Shown piece after piece: positions 22,695 to 30,229 of a stretch of DNA of 32,015 bases. The stretch comes from Alphaproteobacteria bacterium. Lineage in GTDB: Bacteria > Pseudomonadota > Alphaproteobacteria > Rhizobiales > Devosiaceae. The notes under the pieces are model-generated. The model made no database searches, had not been told where the DNA came from, and worked only from the letters and a program-made list of their open reading frames with translations. The number at the start of each line of letters is the position of its first letter. Within the stretch, counting starts at the first letter, position 1. Made by a program: the position numbers and the translations under genes. The stretch spans positions 1 through 32,015 of the forward strand of contig JAHJQZ010000119.1 of assembly GCA_018818925.1 (NCBI GenBank), read 5' to 3'.

Positions 22695-23366
22695 ATGCAC
22701 ATCGAACCCGGCCTCATCGATCCCGCCAAGATGGTGCTCGCCTACGCGACCGCCGCCGGCGCCGCCGGTTATGCCGCCAAACTGAGCTGGAACGCGATCA
22801 AGGAACGCGGCGCGGTTTCGCTTGCCGCCCGCTCGGCTCTGACGACCGCCGCGGTCTTCGGCTTTTTCGAAGTCCTGCCGCACTATCCGGTCGGCGTTTC
22901 CGAGGTCCATCTCATTCTCGGCACGACGCTGCTGCTGATTTTCGGGGCGGCGCCGGCCGCCATCGGTCTGGCGCTCGGGCTTCTCATCCAGGGCCTGTTC
23001 TTCGCGCCTTTCGACCTGCCGCAATTTGCAGCCAACGTGACGACGCTTCTGGTGCCGCTCTTCGCCATCAAGGCGCTGGCCGACCGCATCATCCCCAAGG
23101 CGACGCCCTATGTGGACATCACCTATTTGCAGGCCTTGAAGCTCTCGACCGCCTATCAGGGCGGCGTCGTGCTCTGGGTCGGCTTCTGGGCGCTCTACGG
23201 ACAAGGCTTCGGCGTCGCCAACCTCACCTCCATCGTGACTTTTGGCGGCGCCTACATGCTGGTGGTCCTCGCCGAGCCGCTGATCGATCTCGCCGTTCTC
23301 GCCGGCGCCAAGATGGTGCGCGGCCTCGGCAAGACCGGACTCGTCACGCCGCGCTTGTTCGCCTGA
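22695..23366 (+). CDS. CbiM-like cobalt permease
   Basis: A 223-residue membrane protein of the CbiM family, the substrate-binding part of cobalt ECF importers. The N-terminal M-H-I-E-P-G keeps Met1 and His2, which coordinate the metal in CbiM/NikM and must be at the exact start; this fixes the start at 22695. About six hydrophobic segments follow. The usual partners CbiN, CbiQ and CbiO are not in the window, so it is either a solitary importer or uses an ATPase module elsewhere. First gene after the B12 riboswitch, 69 bases before cobW. Confidence 0.85.
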   Translation: MHIEPGLIDPAKMVLAYATAAGAAGYAAKLSWNAIKERGAVSLAARSALTTAAVFGFFEVLPHYPVGVSEVHLILGTTLLLIFGAAPAAIGLALGLLIQGLFFAPFDLPQFAANVTTLLVPLFAIKALADRIIPKATPYVDITYLQALKLSTAYQGGVVLWVGFWALYGQGFGVANLTSIVTFGGAYMLVVLAEPLIDLAVLAGAKMVRGLGKTGLVTPRLFA

Positions 23367-23435
23367 TCACCGATACTCGGGCATTAGGCGCGTCCCCGTC
23401 TGCGGGGGCGCGCATCTGCCTTTGGAGCTTCGCCC

Positions 23436-24479
23436 ATGTCGGCAAAAATCCCCGCCACCATCGTCACCGGATTTCTCGGTGCCGGCAAGACGACGCTCAT
23501 CCGCCACCTTCTGGCGCATAGCCACGGCAAGCGGCTGGCTCTCATCATCAACGAGTTCGGCGATGTCGGGGTCGACCGCGAATTGCTCGAAAGCTGCGGC
23601 TCCGAGGTCTGCCGCGCCGAAGACATGATCGAACTCGCCAATGGCTGCATCTGCTGCACCGTCGGCGAGGACTTCATCCCGGCCATGACCGCCCTTATCA
23701 GCCGCGACGAAAAACCCGACCATATCGTCATCGAGACCTCCGGCCTCGCCCTGCCGCAACCGCTGGTCAGGGCCTTCAACTGGCCGGAGATCAAGTCCCA
23801 GGTCACCATCGACGGCGTCGTCACCCTGGTCGATGCGATGGCGCTGAGCGAAGGGCGCTTTGCCGCCGACGAGATGAGGATCGACGCCGAGCGCCGGGCC
23901 GATTCCATGCTCGACCACGCAACGCCACTCGGCGAACTGTTCCAGGACCAGCTCTCGGCCGCCGACCTCGTCGTCGTCAACAAGACCGACCTGTTGCAGC
24001 CGGGCGGCATCGATTCGGTGCTCGACGGCTTGCGACCGCATCTGCGCGCCGGCACCGGAATCGTCACGGCCCGCAATGGCGAGGTCGACCCGGCGGCGCT
24101 GCTCGGCCTCGGCCTTGCCTCCGAGGATGATCTCGTCGGCCGCGACAGCCTTCACGAGCTCGAACATGCGGGCATGCCGCACGAGCACGACGATTTCGAT
24201 TCCTTCTCGATCCGGCTGCCGGCGGACATCGACACGGCGGGGTTGCTGGCCAGAATCGAAGCCGCTATCCGCGCCCACGATATCTTGCGGCTCAAGGGCT
24301 TTGCCGCCATTGCCGGCGCCGAGGCGCGGCTCGCCGTTCAAGCCGTCGGTCCGCGCATCACCACCTGGTTCGACCGGCCCTGGCGCGGCGACGAAAAGCG
24401 CGAAACCGCATTGGTCGTCATCGGCCAGAGCCCGCTCGATCACCAAGCCATCGCCGCTGGTCTGACGGCGACCGGCTGA
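23436..24479 (+). CDS. cobW: CobW, cobalamin biosynthesis GTPase
   Basis: A 347-residue G3E-family GTPase that helps deliver cobalt to the CobNST chelatase in the aerobic pathway. The P-loop GFLGAGKTT is at 12-20, the metal-binding C-x-C-C motif at C71, C73, C74 (NGCICCTVG), a V-V-N-K-T-D-L guanine-specificity motif near 180-186, and a histidine-rich stretch (H-E-L-E-H-A-G-M-P-H-E-H) before the CobW C-terminal domain. Located between a cobalt permease and cobN, which distinguishes it from zinc-handling COG0523 relatives. Confidence 0.92.
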   Translation: MSAKIPATIVTGFLGAGKTTLIRHLLAHSHGKRLALIINEFGDVGVDRELLESCGSEVCRAEDMIELANGCICCTVGEDFIPAMTALISRDEKPDHIVIETSGLALPQPLVRAFNWPEIKSQVTIDGVVTLVDAMALSEGRFAADEMRIDAERRADSMLDHATPLGELFQDQLSAADLVVVNKTDLLQPGGIDSVLDGLRPHLRAGTGIVTARNGEVDPAALLGLGLASEDDLVGRDSLHELEHAGMPHEHDDFDSFSIRLPADIDTAGLLARIEAAIRAHDILRLKGFAAIAGAEARLAVQAVGPRITTWFDRPWRGDEKRETALVVIGQSPLDHQAIAAGLTATG

Positions 24480-24493
24480 GGAACCGAACCCAG

Positions 24494-24937
24494 GTGGTCA
24501 GGAACATGCAACGCCGCGATTTCGAACTGCTCGCGCTCGGCCTGCTCGTCATGCCGCCGCTGGCGGCCGTGCTGTTCATGTCGGCAACGGCGCTGAGCCG
24601 AGCCGGGCCTGCCGGTCTGGCCAGCCTCGATATCGGCTTTCTGGTCGGCACCTTTCCCTTTTCCTATCTTCTCTCATTGCCGCCTTCACTGGCCGCAATG
24701 GCCGCGAATGCCATGGTCGGGCGCTGGCTCGGGGGGCAGGCCGAGAGGCTCTTGATGTCCCTGCCGATCGGCATCGTCCCCTTCCTCGTCATCCTCGGCT
24801 GGCTGGCAACCGACGACAAGACCGGACAATTGCGCCTTGCGGAATACGGCGGCCTCGCTGCCGCCGGGGCGCTGGCATCGCTTGCCTGCGTCGGTCTGGT
24901 CGAGGCGTTCGGCACGCCACCCGGGGGTCGGCGCTGA
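24494..24937 (+). CDS. Four-helix membrane protein of unknown function in the cob operon
   Basis: A 147-residue protein with about four hydrophobic segments (roughly residues 11-33, 46-72, 86-104 and 119-138) and no recognisable family. The GTG start at 24494 is supported by GAGGAA overlapping the cobW stop, about nine bases upstream; an ATG at 24506 is an alternative. Its stop TGA shares one base with the cobN ATG (TGATG), so it is translationally coupled to the chelatase subunit. That position suggests a part in cobalt supply or in anchoring the chelatase, but there is no motif to confirm it. Confidence 0.78.
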   Translation: MVRNMQRRDFELLALGLLVMPPLAAVLFMSATALSRAGPAGLASLDIGFLVGTFPFSYLLSLPPSLAAMAANAMVGRWLGGQAERLLMSLPIGIVPFLVILGWLATDDKTGQLRLAEYGGLAAAGALASLACVGLVEAFGTPPGGRR

Positions 24938-27900
24938 TGCACCTGCTAGCAGCGCGCGCCGGTGCGATTCAGCAGGACGGCGAAGCCATCGATCTCGGCC
25001 AGACGCCGGGACGGATCGTCTTCGCCTCGGCGGCGGACAGCGAATTGGCGGCCCTGGCCGCTTCGGTCGATCGGGCCGGCATCACGGACCTGCGCCTCGC
25101 CAATCTCATGCGCCTGTCGCACAACCTGTCGGTCGACCTGTGGCTCGACAGGACGGTCTGCCATGCCGGGCTGATCGTTGTCCGCCTGCTCGGCGGCGCG
25201 GCCTATTGGCCCTATGGCGTCGACGAGCTCTGCCGGCTCGCCGAACGAACCGGCGCACAACTGGCGCTGTTGCCGGGCGATGCCGATCCCGATCCGGCGC
25301 TTCTGGCGCGCTCGACCGTTTCTCCTGCCGACTGGCGGGCCTTGCACGCGCTCCTCGCTGCCGGCGGCCCGGAAAACACGGATCGGGCGCTCGCGGCCAT
25401 GATGGCGCTGGCGGGCGGCAAGCCGCTGCCGGAAACGCAACCAGCCGCATTTCCCGAAGCAGGATTGTGGTGGCCGGAGCGGGGGCTGGTCGACGCGCAT
25501 GGCTTTGCATCGCTGCTGGTGCGGGAAACCCCCACCCTCGACCCCTCCCCGCAAGGGGCAGGGCAGCCGAACCCTGCCGACGGCGTGCCCAAGGACCGAG
25601 ACGAACCGGGGGCGCTCGCGTCCCTCCCTTTTAAAGGGGGGGCGGCCTTCGTCCCGATCCTGTTCTACCGGGCCGTGCTCGACGGCGCCGGCACGGCGAC
25701 CGTCGCGGCGCTGGCCGCTTCAATGCGCGAAGCCGGACTTGCGCCCGTCCCCGTCATGGTCTCCTCGCTCAAGCAGCAGGGTTCCATCCGTTTCGTCCGG
25801 GAAGTCTTCGGCCGCTTTCCGCCCGATCTCATCCTCAACCTCACCGGCTTCGCCCTCGGTTTCGGCGACCCGTCCGACACGGACAATCCCTTTGCCGGCA
25901 TCGACGCGCCGATTATCCAGCTCGTTCAGTCCGGCCGCCCCGAGGCGCAATGGACCAATGATTCGCAGGGCCTGTCGCCAAAGGACCTCGCCATGCATGT
26001 CGTCCTGCCCGAGATGGACGGCCGCATCGGTGGGCTGATCGTCGGGCATAAGGCCCAAAGCGTCTGGCACGAGGCGACGCAATGCCCGCTTGCGGCCTAT
26101 GCGCCTGATATGGACGGCATCGCTCGCGCCGTCGCGCTGGCATCAAGCCATGTCCGCCTGCGCCGGGCACCGCGCCAGGATCGCCGCGTCGCGATCGTTC
26201 TCGCCAACTACCCCATCCGCGACGGCCGCCTGGCCAACGGTGTCGGCTACGACGCGCCGCAATCGACGGTGGAGATACTGAAGGCGCTGGCGCGAGCGGG
26301 TTATGGGCTGGGCCAAAGGCCCCCTCACCCGGACCTGCGGTCCGACCTCTCCCCCGAAGGGAGAGGTGAAAGGGTGGCAGGCGCCGAGCGCACCGCTCCC
26401 CTTGCGGGAGATTGTGCCAAAAGGGCGGGTGATGGGGCCTTGCCGGCCACCGGCAATGCCCTGATCGAAGCGCTGCAATCGGGACCAACCAACGCCAACC
26501 CCCAACGCGGCACCAGCCTGGCGGTACTGGCACTTGCCGACTATCGGCGCCTGTTTGCCGCTCTGCCCGAAAAGATCAGGCGGGAGGTGACCGACCGCTG
26601 GGGCGAACCGGCCGAAGACCCGTTCTGTCGCACCGATGGTTTCCACCTTCCCGTTCTCGTCTTCGGCAATATCGCAATCCTGCTGCAACCGGGGCGCGGC
26701 TACCACCTCGACGAAGGGGCGAGCTATCACGATCCCGACCTCGTGCCACCACATGCCTATCTGGCCGCCTATTTGTGGATGCGTCATGTCTTTGCCGCCC
26801 ATGCCCTCATCCACAACGGCAAGCACGGCAATCTCGAGTGGCTGCCGGGCAAGGCGGTGGCGCTCGACGCGGCGAGCTATCCCAACGCACTCTGGGGCGG
26901 GCTGCCGCATTTCTACCCGTTCATCGTCAACGATCCGGGCGAGGGCACCCAGGCCAAGCGCCGCACCGGCGCGACGATCATCGACCATCTCGTGCCGCCC
27001 CTGACCCGCGCCGAAACCTACGGGCCGCTCAAGGATCTCGAAGCCCTGCTCGACGAATACTACGCCGCTTCCGGCATGGACCGGCGGCGCCTTGCGGGTT
27101 TGCGCAAGCGCATCCTCGATTTCACCCGCGACACCGCGCTCGACCGCGACATCGGCATTGCCGACGACAGCGACGACAGCCTCAACCGCATCGACACCTT
27201 CCTCTGCGATCTCAAGCAAGCCCAGATCCGCGACGGCTTGCACGTCTTCGGTCAGTCCCCGACCGGTCGTCTCGAACGCGATCTGATCGTGGCTCTCGTC
27301 CGCGTGCCACGCGGCGGGGAACCGGGCGATGCCTCGCTGATCCGGGCGCTGAGCGATGATCTGATGCTGGGCTTCGATCCGCTCGGTGTCGATCTTGGGG
27401 AGAAATGGCAGGGGCCAGGGCTGGAGATCGCCGACAATCTCGGCGCAGCGACCCCCACCCCCGACCCCTCCCCGCAAGGGGGAGGGGAGGCGCGCTCGGC
27501 AAAGGACGATCCCACTTCAGGGCACGGCGTTCGCGGCAGAGCGTCCCTCCCCCTTGCGGGGAGGGATGGCGGCAGCCAGAGCGGGGGTGCCGGCCTCCGC
27601 ACCGCCGGCGATGTCGTCGACTACCTCGAAACCCTCGCCGCCGAACTGGTCGACGGCGCCTCATGTCCCCCCGACTGGACCGCCACCCGCGCCGTTCTCG
27701 ACACCATCGAGAAATCCATCCGCCCGCGCCTCGCCGCCTCCGGCCCCAACGAAATCAGGTCCCTGATCGATGGACTCGACGGCAAATTCGTCGCTCCCGG
27801 CCCGTCCGGGGCGCCGTCGCGCGGAAGGCTCGACGTCTTGCCGACCGGGCGCAATTTCTATTCGGTCGACAATCGCGCCGTGCCGACCGCGACCGCCTGG

Positions 27901-29037
27901 GAGCTGGGAAAGAAATCGGCCGAAAACCTCGTTCTCCGCCATTTCCAGGAGACCGGCACCTGGCTTCGCTCGGCGGCCCTTTCCGTCTGGGGCACGGCCA
28001 GCATGCGCACCGGCGGCGACGACATCGCCCAGGCGCTGGCCCTGATCGGCGCCCGGCCGACATGGGACCCCGGCTCGCTGCGCGTCTCGGGCTACCAAAT
28101 CGTGCCCCTCGCCAAACTCGGCCGGCCGCGCGTCGATGTGACCTTGCGCATTTCCGGCTTTTTCCGCGACGCCTTTCCGCAGATGATCGTGCTCTACGAC
28201 CGGGCCATCCGCGCCATCGGGGCGCTGGACGAGCCTGAGGACCAGAACCCCATCGCCGCGTGCATGCGCATGGATGCACTGGGGCTGATGGCGGCGGGCG
28301 CCAGCGAGGCGGCGGCCTTCATGAAAGCCGGCCACCGTATTTTCGGCTCGAAGCCGGGCGCCTATGGCGCCGGATTGCAGGGGCCGATCGATAGCGGCAA
28401 ATGGACGGAGGTGGCCGAGCTCGCCAATGTCTTCCTCGACTGGGGGCAATATGCCTATGGCGCCGAGGCGCAAGGCGTGCCCGAGCGCGAAGGTTTCGCC
28501 GCACGGCTGAAATCCATCGACGCCGTGCTGCACAATCAGGACAATCGCGAGCACGACCTTTTGGACAGCGACGACTATTACCAGTTCGAGGGCGGGCTGG
28601 CGGTGGCCGCGACCGAACTCGGCGGCCATCGGCCCAAAATCTATCATTCCGACCATTCCCGTCCCGAACGCCCGCAAACCCGGACGCTCGAAGAAGAGAT
28701 CGCGCGCGTCATGCGTTCGCGCGTCGTCAATCCGAAATGGATCGATGGGGTCAAGCGCCATGGCTACAAGGGCGCTTTCGAGATTATCGCAACGGTCGAC
28801 TACATGTTCGCCTTCGCCGCGACGACCGGCGCGGTCAAGACGCACCATTTCGACCTCGCCTTCGAGGCCTTCGTCCTCGACGAGAAAACGCGCGGCTTCA
28901 TCGAGGTCAACAACGCCCATGGCTATCGCGAACTCCTCGCCAAATTCGCCGAGGCGCAGGCGCGTGGCTTGTGGACGCCGAAGTCCAATTCGGTCCATGC
29001 TTTGCTCGGTTCCTTGGAGGAGGGGAGGACAAGATGA
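24937..29037 (+). CDS. cobN: CobN, large subunit of aerobic cobaltochelatase
   Basis: CobN with CobS and CobT inserts cobalt into hydrogenobyrinic acid a,c-diamide using ATP. The protein is a BchH/ChlH homologue of 1,366 residues with the hallmark H-N-G-K-H-G-N-L-E-W-L-P-G-K near residue 625 and G-T-A-S-M-R-T-G-G-D-D and H-S-D-H-S-R-P-E later. Reference CobN proteins are about 1,240-1,275 residues; the excess is explained by three in-frame repeat-derived inserts (residues about 198-237, 461-501 and 839-884). Outside these the sequence is continuous, with no frameshift. The stop overlaps the cupin start (ATGA). cobS and cobT are not in this window. Confidence 0.95.
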   Translation: MHLLAARAGAIQQDGEAIDLGQTPGRIVFASAADSELAALAASVDRAGITDLRLANLMRLSHNLSVDLWLDRTVCHAGLIVVRLLGGAAYWPYGVDELCRLAERTGAQLALLPGDADPDPALLARSTVSPADWRALHALLAAGGPENTDRALAAMMALAGGKPLPETQPAAFPEAGLWWPERGLVDAHGFASLLVRETPTLDPSPQGAGQPNPADGVPKDRDEPGALASLPFKGGAAFVPILFYRAVLDGAGTATVAALAASMREAGLAPVPVMVSSLKQQGSIRFVREVFGRFPPDLILNLTGFALGFGDPSDTDNPFAGIDAPIIQLVQSGRPEAQWTNDSQGLSPKDLAMHVVLPEMDGRIGGLIVGHKAQSVWHEATQCPLAAYAPDMDGIARAVALASSHVRLRRAPRQDRRVAIVLANYPIRDGRLANGVGYDAPQSTVEILKALARAGYGLGQRPPHPDLRSDLSPEGRGERVAGAERTAPLAGDCAKRAGDGALPATGNALIEALQSGPTNANPQRGTSLAVLALADYRRLFAALPEKIRREVTDRWGEPAEDPFCRTDGFHLPVLVFGNIAILLQPGRGYHLDEGASYHDPDLVPPHAYLAAYLWMRHVFAAHALIHNGKHGNLEWLPGKAVALDAASYPNALWGGLPHFYPFIVNDPGEGTQAKRRTGATIIDHLVPPLTRAETYGPLKDLEALLDEYYAASGMDRRRLAGLRKRILDFTRDTALDRDIGIADDSDDSLNRIDTFLCDLKQAQIRDGLHVFGQSPTGRLERDLIVALVRVPRGGEPGDASLIRALSDDLMLGFDPLGVDLGEKWQGPGLEIADNLGAATPTPDPSPQGGGEARSAKDDPTSGHGVRGRASLPLAGRDGGSQSGGAGLRTAGDVVDYLETLAAELVDGASCPPDWTATRAVLDTIEKSIRPRLAASGPNEIRSLIDGLDGKFVAPGPSGAPSRGRLDVLPTGRNFYSVDNRAVPTATAWELGKKSAENLVLRHFQETGTWLRSAALSVWGTASMRTGGDDIAQALALIGARPTWDPGSLRVSGYQIVPLAKLGRPRVDVTLRISGFFRDAFPQMIVLYDRAIRAIGALDEPEDQNPIAACMRMDALGLMAAGASEAAAFMKAGHRIFGSKPGAYGAGLQGPIDSGKWTEVAELANVFLDWGQYAYGAEAQGVPEREGFAARLKSIDAVLHNQDNREHDLLDSDDYYQFEGGLAVAATELGGHRPKIYHSDHSRPERPQTRTLEEEIARVMRSRVVNPKWIDGVKRHGYKGAFEIIATVDYMFAFAATTGAVKTHHFDLAFEAFVLDEKTRGFIEVNNAHGYRELLAKFAEAQARGLWTPKSNSVHALLGSLEEGRTR
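25528..25647 (+). repeat. In-frame palindromic insert 1 in cobN
   Basis: Begins ACCCCCACCCTCGACCCCTC and contains CCCCTCCCC-GCAA-GGGG and CCCTCCC/GGGGGGG arms, the same ends as the intergenic repeat at 8822-8948. Translated as TPTLDPSPQGAG to ASLPFKGG, low-complexity and P/G-rich, between V-R-E and the conserved F-V-P-I-L-F-Y-R of CobN. Confidence 0.8.
26318..26439 (+). repeat. In-frame palindromic insert 2 in cobN
   Basis: Bounded by GGCCCCCTCACCC (26318-26330) and GGGTGATGGGGCC (26427-26439), near-complementary ends, with an internal ACCTCTCCC/GGGAGAGGT hairpin (about 26345-26368). Translated as P-P-H-P-D-L-R-S-D-L-S-P-E-G-R-G-E and on, splitting A-R-A-G-Y from L-P-A-T-G-N-A-L-I-E-A-L-Q. 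Confidence 0.8.
27451..27588 (+). repeat. In-frame palindromic insert 3 in cobN
   Basis: Starts ACCCCCACCCCCGACCCCTC and contains two hairpins, CCCCTCCCC-GCAA-GGGGGAGGGG and CCCTCCCC/GGGGAGGG (27544-27565). Translated as TPTPDPSPQGGG to ASLPLAGRDGG, in the same reading frame as insert 1, between I-A-D-N-L-G-A-A and R-T-A-G-D-V-V-D-Y-L. Confidence 0.85.
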
Positions 29038-29390
29038 AGCAGAAAGCCGTCAATATCGCCGAAAAGCTGACACTGTTTGCCGAGCACTGGAGCCCGAAGA
29101 TCGTCGCCACCTATAATGGCAATGAGGTCATGGTCGCCAAGATTTCGGGCGAATACGTGTGGCACAAGCACGAGGACACGGACGATTTTTTCTTCGTCGT
29201 CTCCGGACATCTGCTGATCGAAACCGAGCGTGGCGACGTCGAATTGGGGCCGGGCGAGCTCTATGTCGTTCCCAGGGGCGTCATGCACCGGCCGATCGCC
29301 GAGCACGAGGTGCATATCCTTCTGATCGAGCCGAGGGGCGAGCCGAATTCCGGCGATCCGGCGACGGCGGCGACGAAGGTGTGGATTTAG
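29034..29390 (+). CDS. Cupin-domain protein in the cob operon
   Basis: A 118-residue single-domain cupin (Cupin_2-like). Motif 1 is W-H-K-H-E-D-T-D-D-F-F-F-V-V-S-G-H, with metal-ligand candidates H44, H46 and D51; motif 2 is L-G-P-G-E-L-Y-V-V-P-R-G-V-M-H with H85. Small cupins bind a metal and may act as dioxygenases, isomerases or sensors. It overlaps the cobN stop by four bases and has a very strong GGAGGAGGGGAGG ribosome binding site, so it is made with CobN. A role in corrin or cobalt handling is suggested only by position. Confidence 0.85.
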   Translation: MKQKAVNIAEKLTLFAEHWSPKIVATYNGNEVMVAKISGEYVWHKHEDTDDFFFVVSGHLLIETERGDVELGPGELYVVPRGVMHRPIAEHEVHILLIEPRGEPNSGDPATAATKVWI

Positions 29391-29397
29391 CTCTTCT

Positions 29398-29544
29398 CCC
29401 TCCCCTTGCGGGGAGGGTTGGCGAACAGGACTTGGCGAGGGCCAAGTCCGTCATGAGCCTGGGTGGGGCTTGCGGCGCTTGCGAGTGTGGCTCCACCCCA
29501 CCCGACCCGGCTGCGCCGGGCCACCCTCCCCATCAAGGGGAGGG
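29398..29544. repeat. Palindromic repeat between the cupin and cobO genes
   Basis: Terminal hairpins CCCTCCCC-TTGC-GGGGAGGG (29398-29417) and CCCTCCCC-ATCAA-GGGGAGGG (29524-29544), with inner inverted segments GACTTGGC/GCCAAGTC and GTGGGGC/CCACCCC-like arms. Same family as the cobN inserts, here in non-coding DNA. It fills the gap of 175 bases before cobO. Confidence 0.78.
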
Positions 29545-29565
29545 AGAAAGGATCGATGCGAAAAC

Positions 29566-30210
29566 ATGACCGACAAGGCACCGAAAAAGACCGAGCTGAT
29601 GAGCGAAGCCGAGCGCGACGCCTATCATGCCGAGAAGATGAAAAAGAAGCGCGCCGCGCGCGACAAGATCCTCGCTACCAAGACCGAGGAAAAGGGCCTG
29701 ATCATCGTCCATACCGGCAAGGGCAAGGGCAAGTCGACGGCGGCCTTCGGCATGGTTTTCCGCGCCCTCGGACACGGCTTCAAGATCGGCATCGTCCAGT
29801 TCGTCAAGGGCAAATGGGGCACGGGCGAGCGCACCGTCCTCGAGAAATTCCCCGCGCAGGTGACGATCAAGGCAATGGGCGAGGGCTTTACCTGGGAGAC
29901 CGCCGACCGCCAGCGCGACATCGCCGCCGCCAGGGGCGCCTGGGAGATGGCCAAGGAACTGATCCGCGACGAGAGCTACAAGATGGTGCTGCTCGACGAC
30001 CTCAACATCGTCCTGCGCTACGACTATCTCGACATCGCGGAAGTGGTCGAATTCCTCAAAAGCAAGAAACCGCGCATGACCCATGTCATCGTCACCGGCC
30101 GCAACGCCAAGGACGAGCTGATCGAGATCGCCGATCTCGTCACCGAGATGACCATGATCAAACACTCCTTCCGCGATGGCGTGAAGGCGCAGGCGGGGGT
30201 GGAGTTCTAG
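29566..30210 (+). CDS. cobO: Cob(I)yrinic acid a,c-diamide adenosyltransferase
   Basis: CobO (BtuR/CobA family) moves the adenosyl group of ATP to reduced cobalt(I) corrinoids, giving the adenosylated intermediate. The 214-residue protein has the P-loop variant G-K-G-K-G-K-S-T at 51-58, the Q-F-V-K-G-x-W and T-G-E-R segments, L-L-D-D-L-N-I-V-L-R-Y and V-T-G-R-N-A motifs, and a lysine-rich N-terminal arm. I start at the ATG at 29566 by comparison with relatives; the frame is open to 29470 within repeat sequence. It is probably the last gene of the riboswitch-controlled unit seen here. Confidence 0.95.
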   Translation: MTDKAPKKTELMSEAERDAYHAEKMKKKRAARDKILATKTEEKGLIIVHTGKGKGKSTAAFGMVFRALGHGFKIGIVQFVKGKWGTGERTVLEKFPAQVTIKAMGEGFTWETADRQRDIAAARGAWEMAKELIRDESYKMVLLDDLNIVLRYDYLDIAEVVEFLKSKKPRMTHVIVTGRNAKDELIEIADLVTEMTMIKHSFRDGVKAQAGVEF

Positions 30211-30229
30211 GAAGGCCGGTCGCCCCAGC

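Noticed and set aside
27661-28998. A 445-codon minus-strand ORF opposite the 3' half of cobN
   Set aside because: Antisense shadow; the cobN frame carries the conserved chelatase motifs.
24937-29037. The three extra cobN segments as inteins, introns or frameshift artefacts
   Set aside because: Each is only about 40-46 residues, lacks intein splicing motifs and keeps the frame; the DNA matches intergenic palindromes instead.
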